A DNA stretch of 64,000 nt. It comes from Cellvibrio sp. 79 (GTDB taxonomy: Bacteria; Pseudomonadota; Gammaproteobacteria; Pseudomonadales; Cellvibrionaceae). Where the stretch lies: NCBI GenBank assembly GCA_003056245.1, contig MVDH01000005.1, forward strand, positions 1 to 64,000, read 5' to 3'. The notes beneath the pieces were generated by a model. It saw only the letters and a list, made by a program, of their open reading frames with translations. It did no database searches and had not been told where the DNA came from. Below, piece by piece: positions 44,969-54,200 of this stretch. Made by a program: the position numbers and the translations under genes. Position 1 is the first letter of the stretch, and each line of letters starts with the position of its first letter.

Positions 44969-46102
44969 TTAGCGAACAATTTTCGCTGCACTCATCGGAA
45001 CAAATAACAATAGCGCAGCTAACAGCCAAAACGAAATTGGCAAAGAGAAAAGATCAGCAACAAATCCTACGAAGGCTGGCCCCACCAAAATACCGGCGTA
45101 GCCCACGGTACTAATCGCTGCGACTGCTAACGCAGGAGACATAAAAGTTTGGTTTCCGGCACGACGAAAAAGTACAGGTACAATATTCGATGCTCCAATA
45201 CCAATAAGAAAGAATCCACTGAGGGAAACAATCGTTATAGGAACAAGCAGTAGAAGAACAAATCCTGACAATGCAATTAACCCACCCCAAAACATGACCG
45301 CATGATCACCAAACTTGGCCGTGATTGCATCACCGGAAAAACGACCCAGCGTCATGGCGACAGCAAACAACATATATCCGATGCCACTTTGCGTTGCTTC
45401 AATTCGACCGGTTTGCGTAATCAATAACGCACTCCAATCAAGCATTGCGCCTTCCACCAAAAACATAATGCCTGCGAGAATTGCCAACAACAGAACAGCG
45501 CCTTTCGGGACAACAAAAATAGGACCGTCATTAGCTTGTTTCGTCGAGAGAAGTCGTGGCCATGCAACGAACATTGCAATCAACATCAACGCAGAACACA
45601 ACACACATGCAAGTAAGACGTTCACATGCAATGAAAGCATGAAGGTCATGGCGCCTGCTCCCGCAAATCCACCCACACTAAAGAGCGCATGAAATCCAGA
45701 CATCAATGGCTTTTCCGATGCGCGCTCCACTTCCACTGCATGGATATTAATTGCAACATCAATTGCACCAAGAGATGCACCGAATAGAAGTAACGCAACT
45801 CCAAGCACGGCTGGAGATGAAACGATTGTTAGCAATGGCAACACGAGTGCCAAGCCCAAACCTCCGGCCATGATGATTGGTTTGCATCCATAACGTGATG
45901 AAAGAAAGCCAGTCATTACCATCGAAAAAATTGACCCGACACCGAGACAGAGCAGCAGTAGCCCCAGCAAACCTTCATCGATATTTAATTGATTTTTCAC
46001 AATGGGAACCAAAGGCGCCCAACACGCAATACCAAAACCTGCCACTAAAAAAGCCAAGCGCGTCGCGAGGCGGCTTGCAGGTTGATTAACAGACATCATC
46101 AT
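44969..46102 (-). CDS. MFS transporter (YbjJ/fucose-permease-like)
   Basis: This 377-residue protein is an MFS permease with about 12 hydrophobic segments. The first is FLVAGFGIACWAPLVPIV. The cytosolic loop after helix 2 carries FLSSRYGCKPIIMAGGLG, an RYGxKP-type motif A. The second half is homologous in pattern. The subgroup resembles YbjJ-like or sugar permeases. A DeoR-type regulator gene lies 35 bp upstream on the same strand, so expression is likely controlled by its sugar-phosphate signal. The substrate cannot be told from the sequence. Confidence 0.85.
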   Translation of the reverse strand: MMMSVNQPASRLATRLAFLVAGFGIACWAPLVPIVKNQLNIDEGLLGLLLLCLGVGSIFSMVMTGFLSSRYGCKPIIMAGGLGLALVLPLLTIVSSPAVLGVALLLFGASLGAIDVAINIHAVEVERASEKPLMSGFHALFSVGGFAGAGAMTFMLSLHVNVLLACVLCSALMLIAMFVAWPRLLSTKQANDGPIFVVPKGAVLLLAILAGIMFLVEGAMLDWSALLITQTGRIEATQSGIGYMLFAVAMTLGRFSGDAITAKFGDHAVMFWGGLIALSGFVLLLLVPITIVSLSGFFLIGIGASNIVPVLFRRAGNQTFMSPALAVAAISTVGYAGILVGPAFVGFVADLFSLPISFWLLAALLLFVPMSAAKIVR

Positions 46103-46137
46103 TTACTCCAACACAATCAAAAATTTACTATCTGCGC

Positions 46138-46908
46138 TCAAGGATCTGCACGGATTATGGGAGCACCGGACAATTCCAATATTTCAAGCTCAGACCGGGG
46201 AAGATCATGCTCAACTACAAGCTGCTGGATCTCCTGCATCTCAGCAATTCGATGCGGCGCACGCACACCAAATTTCTCATTGGTTGCTAACACGATGCTG
46301 TGCCTGCTGGTGTTGATCAGCGTGCGTTTGAAAGTCACGTCAGCATGGTCGAACCCGCAAATCCCGGTTCCTGTCGAGACAGAACAAGCTCCAATAAAAA
46401 CCCGGTCTATGTTCATTCTCGATATTTGTAATAACGCCGCACCGTCTACACACCCGCCCATCTGATGAGTCAAGTTGCCGCCTACAACGATCAGGCGAAG
46501 ATCCGTGCGAGTTAACAACGCTGCCGCAATCACAACCGAATTAGTAACAACCGTGATGTCGTAATCTTCGGGCAGAAACTCCACCATCGCCAGGTTCGTA
46601 CTTCCGCTATCCAGAAACACTAATTCCCTTGGCTGGATAGTTGCAGCACCTGCTTTGGCTAACTTTGCTTTCCTATCCTGGTTCTCGGTAACTCGCTGAA
46701 CCATCGGGGTGTCGTCTGGCAGTGGCAATGCACCACCGTAAACCCGGCGACAAACTCCTTCCGCAGCCAAGGCTCGCAGGTCACGACGAATCGCATCTTC
46801 CGACACATCAAATTCGAGTGCCAACGCCGCCGCTATCACGGAATTACCGTTTTTCAGTCGCTCTGCAATCGCGTCGCGACGAGCAAGAGGGATTTCCACG
46901 TGGGTCAT
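46138..46908 (-). CDS. DeoR-family transcriptional regulator
   Basis: This 256-residue protein has the DeoR layout. The N-terminal HTH (IAERLKNGNSVIAAALALEF, then VSEDAIRRDLRALAAEG) ends in CRRVYGGA, the family signature. The C-terminal DeoRC/effector domain shows LVFLDSGSTNLAMVEFLP, DITVVTNSVVIAAAL, VVGGNLTHQMGGCVDG and DRVFIGACSVS. It probably senses a phosphorylated sugar and represses its own operon, which includes the MFS gene. Three near-identical GCATAAACAAGA-type sites lie upstream. Confidence 0.92.
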   Translation of the reverse strand: MTHVEIPLARRDAIAERLKNGNSVIAAALALEFDVSEDAIRRDLRALAAEGVCRRVYGGALPLPDDTPMVQRVTENQDRKAKLAKAGAATIQPRELVFLDSGSTNLAMVEFLPEDYDITVVTNSVVIAAALLTRTDLRLIVVGGNLTHQMGGCVDGAALLQISRMNIDRVFIGACSVSTGTGICGFDHADVTFKRTLINTSRHSIVLATNEKFGVRAPHRIAEMQEIQQLVVEHDLPRSELEILELSGAPIIRADP

Positions 46909-46924
46909 ATCAATCTCTTAAAAT

Positions 46925-46959
46925 ATGCACAAACAAGATATCAGCATGCATAAACAAGA
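46925..46959. promoter_or_regulatory. Tandem DeoR operator-like repeats
   Basis: ATGCACAAACAAGA (46925) and ATGCATAAACAAGA (46946) are direct repeats 21 bp apart, two helical turns, 17 bp upstream of the deoR-type start codon. The core is GCATAAACAAGA. Positioned for autorepression. Confidence 0.7.
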
Positions 46960-47135
46960 ATTGCTGGTCAATCGATATTGGCGATAAATTTGTTTTCAAT
47001 ATGACGCCGGCTTACATCACACCGAAAGATAACAAGCCTCTTTATAAGCTATTTTTACCGTATTAGTAGAGTCATATTCGTTCGAGTACATGAAAATATC
47101 CTTCCCATTTTTTTAAACTGATGTGAGAATTAAAC

Positions 47136-47147
47136 TCTTGTTTATGC
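47136..47147. promoter_or_regulatory. Third DeoR-operator-like copy, inverted
   Basis: TCTTGTTTATGC is the exact reverse complement of the GCATAAACAAGA core at 46946. It lies 177 bp further upstream and faces the tandem pair, as expected for a looped repressor site. Confidence 0.55.
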
Positions 47148-47670
47148 CCGTTTTGCGGCATTTTCATTTTTAAACATTCTCCCTAACAAAGAAACTTTTG
47201 AATAAAAAAGGTTGTTATTTAGTCAAAAAATCCGCTCAATCCGGTGTTTTGAGCAGTTTTCGACCAATGTTGAGTTCAATCTTGAGTGTTGGCATAGGGC
47301 TGAACACATCCCACTAGTGGCATTGCGTAAACTGGAGCGCTCACTCAGGGGACGTTTTCTATATTCATGAGTGAGGTGCGGGGTGTGCTCTCGTTATTTC
47401 TCAACCACTACATCTGGATATTGTGTGCTCCACGTGAGCTTGGTGAAAAACGCAGGGAAAGCGTCTCCTGCCCAAAATAATAGAACGTTAATAACCCGCG
47501 CCTCCCTTTGCGTCAAAGGAGCTTTTTTACATTAAGAATTAGACCTATAGATACAGCAGCGGATATTTCCAACAGAAACCAAGCGGCAGTTCGATTTACT
47601 GATCTGTCTAAAAATTATTTAGTGCATAAAAAATGCAAAAAAAAACTCACTACTCTGGGAGAACTATCCT
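47148..47670. other. Leader/intergenic region before the GH5 gene
   Basis: No gene is seen over about 520 bp. CTCACTCA and TGAGTGAG (47340-47375) are 8-bp inverted arms. CTCC-C-TTTG and CAAAGGAG followed by TTTTTT (about 47502-47528) form a terminator-like hairpin with one bulge. It has no gene upstream on the plus strand. It could end a small RNA or act as a leader attenuator of the GH5 gene. Confidence 0.4.
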
Positions 47671-49149
47671 GTGAAATATTTAGCTGTATTTTTATTATTC
47701 ATTACGATCAGTATCCAATGTCTGGCCTTCGACAATTACATCACTCGCAAAGATCACCAATTGTTGGATGGTAAAAAAGAATTTCGTTTTGCGGGAATAC
47801 ATTTTCCCGAATTACACCGAATCGAGGATGACAGTCAGGGCGTTTGCAAATTTGATCCCAGAGGCTGGGGCCAGCATTTCAAATGGCCGACTGCCGACGA
47901 GCAAGAGAACTGGATCAAATCGCTTGTTTATACCGGTCATAAAGCAATGCGTATTTATGTACTGTCGGTTGAACAGGAAAATGATCATGCGTGCAATCGA
48001 CAAACGCATATCATGAAACCGGCCAATAAAGATGAGATGCCGCGATTGAATCCCGTTGCAATGGAACACTACGACCGGATGATTGCCCTCAGTGAAAAAT
48101 ACGGCCTACGCTTGATACTGCCGTTTGTTGATCATTGGCCCTGGTGGGGCGGACGCGAACAATTAGCCGCATTTTACGGAGAGAAGCCAGAGGACTTTTA
48201 CAATACCAACAGTAAAACCTTTAAGGCTTATCTGAGCATTATTGAACAAGTATTAACTCGTAGAAATACAATTACCGGCAGGGAATATCGTGAAGAAAAA
48301 GCGATCATGGCATGGGAGACTGGCAATGAACTTAAAGATACCAATGCAGAATTTCTAAAACAAACTGCCGCACATATCAAAAAGCTTGATAAAAACCATT
48401 TAATGGTTGATGGAACTTACACAAAAATAAATGACTTTGCAGTGAATGATCCCAATATTGATATTATTTCCAACCATTACTACGAAAACGTTGGCAATTT
48501 ATCACCGGACACTGTTGCACAAGACCTGAAGAAAATTGACGGGAAAAAAGTATACCTGCTCGGTGAGTTTGGATTACTGGAATCAAGCAAGCTCGCAGAG
48601 ATTATGAATGCAGCGGTTGATACCGAGGTTAATGGAGCCAAAGCAGCAGGCGCATTTATCTGGGGTGGACGCGGACATCGACATGACGGCGGCTTCTATT
48701 GGCATCTTGAGCCTGCGAACAATAAAACCTACAGCTATCACCTCCCTGGCTTTCCGGAGGGAAATGATAACGAGGAAATTAACGTCGTAAATTTGGTGCG
48801 CCTTGCGATTGCCCGCATGGATGGTGAGAAAAAAATAAAGCCCCTTCCTGCACCAGAGGCTCCGGTATTGAGAGAAATTTTTTCCGTTAACAATATTCGA
48901 TGGCTCGGTGCGCCTACCGGACAGCACTACATTATCGAGCGCGCTAACAGGGCAAATGGTCCCTGGAAAGTAATTGGTAAAAACATATCCGATGGCAAAA
49001 ACAAGTTCAATCCGGCAACGGATAGTCTATTCTCAGACACAGCAAGTCTCGTAAAAGGACAGCAATATTTTTATCGGGTGATTTCAGTAAACGAATCAGG
49101 CGTTTCAAAACCCTCAAATGTTCGATCCATCATCGTCACAGAAAACTGA
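47671..49149 (+). CDS. Secreted glycoside hydrolase family 5-like protein
   Basis: This 492-residue protein is secreted (KYLAVFLLFITISIQCLA signal). It shows the GH5 (beta-mannanase-type) core: FRFAGIHFPEL, then MRIYVLSVE, then MAWETGNELKD with the acid/base Glu after Asn, and later LLGEFGLL with the nucleophile Glu. A HWPWWGG segment lines the active site. The C-terminal 90 residues (APEAPVLREIF, VIGKNISDG, YFYRVISVNESG) are a fibronectin III-like tail. Likely acts on mannan-type hemicellulose, but the subfamily is not determined. A Gly-Gly-Arg-rich loop GGRGHRHDGGFYWHLEP is notable. Confidence 0.85.
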   Translation: MKYLAVFLLFITISIQCLAFDNYITRKDHQLLDGKKEFRFAGIHFPELHRIEDDSQGVCKFDPRGWGQHFKWPTADEQENWIKSLVYTGHKAMRIYVLSVEQENDHACNRQTHIMKPANKDEMPRLNPVAMEHYDRMIALSEKYGLRLILPFVDHWPWWGGREQLAAFYGEKPEDFYNTNSKTFKAYLSIIEQVLTRRNTITGREYREEKAIMAWETGNELKDTNAEFLKQTAAHIKKLDKNHLMVDGTYTKINDFAVNDPNIDIISNHYYENVGNLSPDTVAQDLKKIDGKKVYLLGEFGLLESSKLAEIMNAAVDTEVNGAKAAGAFIWGGRGHRHDGGFYWHLEPANNKTYSYHLPGFPEGNDNEEINVVNLVRLAIARMDGEKKIKPLPAPEAPVLREIFSVNNIRWLGAPTGQHYIIERANRANGPWKVIGKNISDGKNKFNPATDSLFSDTASLVKGQQYFYRVISVNESGVSKPSNVRSIIVTEN

Positions 49150-49190
49150 TGAAGGAAAAAACTTCTTTCATTATCGGCAATAAAAGAACC

Positions 49191-49217
49191 GATGGGAGTG
49201 TAAGAAACACTCTCATC
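49191..49217 (+). terminator. Hairpin after the GH5 gene
   Basis: GATGGGAGTGT and ACACTCTCATC pair with one G-T wobble, 40 bp after the stop. A CCCTTTATAA tail is only weakly T-rich, so termination may be partial, before the acyltransferase gene. Confidence 0.5.
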
Positions 49218-49246
49218 CCTTTATAAAATCAATAAGAGAGATAATT

Positions 49247-50392
49247 ATGAGCCTAGCCTCAATACCCTCGACCGGAACTTTCTCCGACTCAAAACGCCAC
49301 TACGCCATTTTAGATGGACTGCGTGGTGTAGCCGCAATGATGGTTGTTGTGTTTCATATGTTTGAAAGCCATGCGGCCAGCCGTTACGAGCAAATCATTA
49401 ATCACGGCTACCTTGCAGTCGATTTCTTTTTTGTGCTGTCAGGTTTTGTGATTGGATATGCGTACGATGACCGCTGGGGAAAAATGTCGCTGACCGATTT
49501 CTTCAAGCGCCGGTTGATCAGGCTCCACCCTATGATCGTCATTGCCATGATCATAGGTGCAGTAATGTTCTATTTTCAGGGTGGATCAACATTCAGTTTG
49601 GTCAACGACACATCGCTGTGGCAAATGTTACTTATCTTGCTGATTGGGATAACACTTATTCCAGTATCACCGTCGATGGACATCCGTGGTTGGGCAGAAA
49701 TGCATCCTCTAAATGGTCCCGCCTGGTCACTATTTCTGGAGTATGTTGCCAACATCCTTTACGCACTTTTTATCCGAAAATTTTCAAATACCGTGTTGGC
49801 GATTTTAGTTTTCATTGCCGGTTGCACAACCATCCATTTTGCCGTGACGAATCCCACCGGTGACATGATTGGTGGCTGGTCATTAACAGCAGAGCAATTG
49901 CAAATCGGATTTACTCGTTTGGCCTATCCATTCCTGGCTGGATTATTATTGTCACGCCTTATCAAAACGGTACATATCAATAATGCATTTTTCTGGTGTA
50001 GCTTAATCCTGATTGTGGTCTTCTCAATTCCGCGCATAGGAGATGCAACAACTCATTGGATGAACGGACTTTATGATGCACTGATAATTATTTTTGTATT
50101 TCCGTTGGTAGTATTTATTGGTGCTTGCGGCGAAATGAAAACTGTTATATCAGAAAAAATTTGCAACTTTCTGGGGAACATATCCTATCCAATTTACATC
50201 ATTCACTATCCATTTGTGTACACCTACACAGCGTGGGTTCATAACAACAAAGTCAGTTTGAGTGAAGGTTTTCCAATTGCTATAGGTACAATTATTGTCT
50301 GCGTCATACTTGCCTATGCATGCTTACGGTTATACGACATACCCGTCAGGAAGTGGCTGACAAATAAATTAGTATCATCTCGTCAACCATAG
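49247..50392 (+). CDS. Acyltransferase family 3 (OafA/NodX-like) membrane protein
   Basis: This 381-residue integral membrane protein has the acyltransferase 3 hallmarks. DGLRGVAAMMVVVFHM is the N-terminal motif with the conserved Arg and His. HGYLAVDFFFVLSGFVIGYA follows. FFKRRLIRLHPMIVI is the R-x-x-R-L motif. Ten or so hydrophobic helices run to the end. Such enzymes O-acylate surface sugars (LPS O-antigen, exopolysaccharide). It lies 97 bp after the GH5 gene on the same strand. The acyl donor and sugar acceptor are unknown. Confidence 0.9.
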   Translation: MSLASIPSTGTFSDSKRHYAILDGLRGVAAMMVVVFHMFESHAASRYEQIINHGYLAVDFFFVLSGFVIGYAYDDRWGKMSLTDFFKRRLIRLHPMIVIAMIIGAVMFYFQGGSTFSLVNDTSLWQMLLILLIGITLIPVSPSMDIRGWAEMHPLNGPAWSLFLEYVANILYALFIRKFSNTVLAILVFIAGCTTIHFAVTNPTGDMIGGWSLTAEQLQIGFTRLAYPFLAGLLLSRLIKTVHINNAFFWCSLILIVVFSIPRIGDATTHWMNGLYDALIIIFVFPLVVFIGACGEMKTVISEKICNFLGNISYPIYIIHYPFVYTYTAWVHNNKVSLSEGFPIAIGTIIVCVILAYACLRLYDIPVRKWLTNKLVSSRQP

Positions 50393-50409
50393 CAAAAGGC
50401 ACATCAACT

Positions 50410-50437
50410 TTGAGAGCGTGTGACAAATCGCTCTCAA
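50410..50437. terminator. Inverted-repeat terminator between convergent genes
   Basis: TTGAGAGCG and CGCTCTCAA form 9-bp arms with a 10-base loop. It lies between the rightward acyltransferase and the leftward DUF3087 gene, and may serve both. Confidence 0.6.
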
Positions 50438-50461
50438 TGCTTATTCCATTCTTTTGTTTTG

Positions 50462-50968
50462 CTAAAACGCAGTCAATATTTTCTCGTCGTAATCAGCCAC
50501 CGATAAGGTGACGTGGAATTTTTCTGCCAGGCGATCAAGCTCATGTTGTTTTATCGCCAACGAATCCAGCGTGAGCGTATTGTCGTCCAGCTGCCACACC
50601 AAGCGCGAACCGGCGTAACTGTATTGCATCGCCAGCAACGCATCTTTATTACCTTCACGTGCTGCCGCTTCCAGCTTGTGCATTTTCCGGGTTATTTTAT
50701 TCAGCGCCTGCTTCAATTCCCAAACGTAAGTCACTTCACGCATGAAATCGTGCTGACGATATCTATTGAGTAGCCAACCAATAGTCACTGCACTAACGAC
50801 TACGCCCAATAAGTTCCAATGAAAATGGCTGCCGCTTTCATCCGGGAAAATAGCGATCAGCGTTTGCGACAACGCCAAACTACCCACTGCTAAACTAACG
50901 GCACAACCAATAAACACTATTTTTAGATGCTTGCGATAACGCGCTTTATCAATATCAATGAGCTGCAT
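50462..50968 (-). CDS. DUF3087-family membrane protein
   Basis: This 168-residue protein has two N-terminal membrane helices (IVFIGCAVSLAVGSLALSQT, then WNLLGVVVSAVTIGWLL) and a cytosolic helical domain. The N-terminus MQLIDIDKARYRKHLK is typical of the DUF3087 family of gammaproteobacterial inner-membrane proteins. The function of the family is unknown. The gene stands alone. Confidence 0.8.
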   Translation of the reverse strand: MQLIDIDKARYRKHLKIVFIGCAVSLAVGSLALSQTLIAIFPDESGSHFHWNLLGVVVSAVTIGWLLNRYRQHDFMREVTYVWELKQALNKITRKMHKLEAAAREGNKDALLAMQYSYAGSRLVWQLDDNTLTLDSLAIKQHELDRLAEKFHVTLSVADYDEKILTAF

Positions 50969-51280
50969 AAAATCCCGAATGAAGAGTTAAACATATAACG
51001 AGTGTGCTAAGTGGTACTCACGGTAGGTTGCTGGTGAGGAACGAACCGCAACATAACATTGCTTCCGATTGCGATTCAAATCACTCTTGTTGTTGATCAA
51101 TAAAAAAACTAATAGTTAAATTAAAAAAGTGATTAAAAAAACCGTCGGATGTCGCTAATCGGTTAGAAGCGGACATCAATTTAAGGTTGGGGGTAAACGA
51201 AAAATTGTCTCCTTGGAGCGGATGAAAACTTGAAACCAAAGTAGATTTTTAATTCGTCTTCCCCTTTACCTATTAATTTG
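50969..51280. other. Intergenic region
   Basis: About 310 bp without a gene, hairpin or repeat that I could support. It separates two leftward genes. Confidence 0.5.
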
Positions 51281-54200
51281 TTATGAAACTTCATCCCTTA
51301 TTTTAGAAATCCACTTACTAAATATTTCAAGCGTTTTCTCATGACGACGTTTTAGATCGAATTCATCGCAAATAAAACTAACTGGATCGTGCGGAGCTTT
51401 TGCTAATGCGTATCGAGCTAAGCCCAAAGCTTCATGATGAGAGACCTCGCTCCACAACCTTGAATAACCGAATGCTTCCACGCCACGCCAAGGAATTTCA
51501 GCAACTACATCCTTTGGGCTTAGCCATACCGTTGGGCTCTGACCATCAACTCCTGCTATTCCAGCCCACGCTTCAATTACCGATTGCAAATGATCAATTT
51601 GTTTTTTGCTGGTTCTACTAAGTCCATGAAGATTAGCAATATCTAGTGTCAATGTATGCAATGTAATACCCGGTTTATCTTTTAGAATATCTCTCGCTAA
51701 TTTGGCCAAAGAAATTTTATAATTTTCCTTAAAGTAATCGGAAGCATTAAGCTCTCCATATCCATGCGCCAAATCGATTGAATCATCGTTATCAATTTTT
51801 AATTGCGCAGGTATATTTTGGAACGCAGCGTCTACATCTTGCAGCTGAGGCACGACATCATTTTCATCAGTTTCAACGATATCACGCTTGAGTAGCTCTC
51901 GGAGTTTTTCGTCTACTTTTATAATTGCCGCATCTGCATCGATAAAATAATCAGTTGACCAAAGTCTGACTATTCGCCAACCTAAATTTTCCAGTATCGC
52001 CTGCCTAACTCGGTCCCTATCTCGCGCAGATGGTGATCCATGATATGTAGCACCATCGCACTCAACTCCGGCCAAATATATGCCTGGCTTATCAGGATGG
52101 CGTATTCCCAAATCAATTTTGAATTTACTGACACCTACTTGCGTTTGCACTTTCCAACCTTTTTCCCTCAAGGCATACGATACGGCTTGTTCAAAATCAC
52201 TATCGAATTGATCGATACCATATGCCGCACTCGCCTGCTCAGGCAAGGCTTTAGGTCCTCGCTCTGCGAAATCAAGATATTGTTTTAAATGCTCTACAGC
52301 GGTTGAGGATGTTCGGCTTAAATCAATCATTGATGAATCGAAACTCGCGAATACCAACACTTCACTCGTTGCTCGAGTTATTGCAACATTCAACCTTCGT
52401 TCACCGCCCATTTTATTAAGCGGACCAAAATTCATACTCATTGTTTTACCGCCCACTTCTGTAGGGCCGTAACCAAGACTTAGAATGATAATATCTCTCT
52501 CATCACCTTGAACAGATTCAAGGTTTTTGATAAAAACAGCATCATAATTATCACTATCTTGAAAATATGCTTCTATTGAAGGATTAGCACGACGCGCGTC
52601 ATCAAGAAGATCTTCAATCGTGCGTTGCTGATCAGTGTTTAGAGTTACAACACCAATAGTTTTTTTCCGAACATCTCGACTCATAAGTCGTCGCACTATT
52701 TCCTCAACTACTGCTTTAGCTTCTATAGGATTATTGCGTCCCTTACCCTTCGCGTAAGCACCGTTAATTCGGTGTAATGTAACTGCCGACTCCTTGGTGT
52801 CTGAAGAAGGATAAGTGACCAATGAGTTCTCATAATATTTGCTATTGGAGAAAGCGATGAGTGTTTCATGTCTACTTCGGTAATGTCCCATCAATCTCTT
52901 GAGAGGAAGCCCTGCAGCTAAGGCTTGGTCAAGAATAGATTCGAGATCCTCCTCTTCCGTTTCCTCACTGGATTTACCTCCTGAGAAAAAATTGGTGGGT
53001 GGCATTTGTTTAGGATCGCCGACTACAATAACGTTTTTGCCTCGCGCAATAGCACCTACGGAATCCCAAGTTGTCATTTGTGATGCCTCATCAAACACAA
53101 CCAGATCGAAACCGCGAAAATCTGAAGGCAGGAATTGCGCTACTGATAGAGGTGACATCATTAAGCAGGGACATAGATCCAACAAGGACCCGCCCAATTG
53201 GTCGATCAATGCTCTAGTAGGTATGTGGCGGCTTTTTTTCTGAAGTTCTCTAGCCAGTGCTCCAAATTCTTGCGGACTACTTTTTGAATTTCGCTGAGGT
53301 ACTTTTTCAGAAGCCAACGCAACTACATATTCACTTGTGATGTTAGCAACGTTTGCATCCAGCTCTCGAAATCGTCCAATCGTAAGCTCATGACTAGAAG
53401 ATTTAAATTCTCTTAATAGTGGATCGTCGTCAATTAGAAGTGGGGCCAACCATTGGCAATAGGCGATATAAAACTGTTCTTGAAGCTTATTCGCGTCAGC
53501 CTGCCCGCCCTCAAGCGCAGAAGCTAAGTTGGACATTTGTTTTTCTTCGATCTTCTTTTTTGCCGCTTGCCATTCACACCAGCTTTTTAGCTTTACGCTA
53601 CTTCTTATAATTCCACTAATTATCTGAGCACAATCTCGAAAGGATTGCGTATTTCCAATAATAAAACCCGAGGCATCCAAAGCTCTTCGAGTTTCTATGA
53701 ATTGATTATATTTGAGATTAAACTCATTGCATGCTGCAACCAGTTTGGAGCCTTCAAGAAAGTCCCGTCCATCAATTAGCCATTTTTTAAGAGAAATCAT
53801 TAGGTGAACAGGATCATCAGTTAAACCAATAGTTTTGGATAATACTGAACGAACTTTCATACCTAAAGCATGGAGTTTATCAAGTTGCTTCGCATCAGTT
53901 TCCCAACCCTTCCAAATGTCAAAACGAGCTAAAGGTTCAAGAATCTTTTCGATTTCAATTTTGGCATCACGGGCTTGTTTTAATTTTTTAATATCAGATA
54001 GGTCATCAAATTTCGATAACCCAATTTTCTTAGCTGCTGTGTTTATTTTCCATTTATTAATAGTTCCTTTTATCCAGCTACTTTGTACTTCAGCCTCCAA
54101 TCGCAGCCAATCGTCAATAGGTGCTTTAGATAAAAGTTCTGGGGTTATATTGTGGCCAATATTCAAAAGTAATTGATCGAAATTTCCTTTTTGCTTCGCT

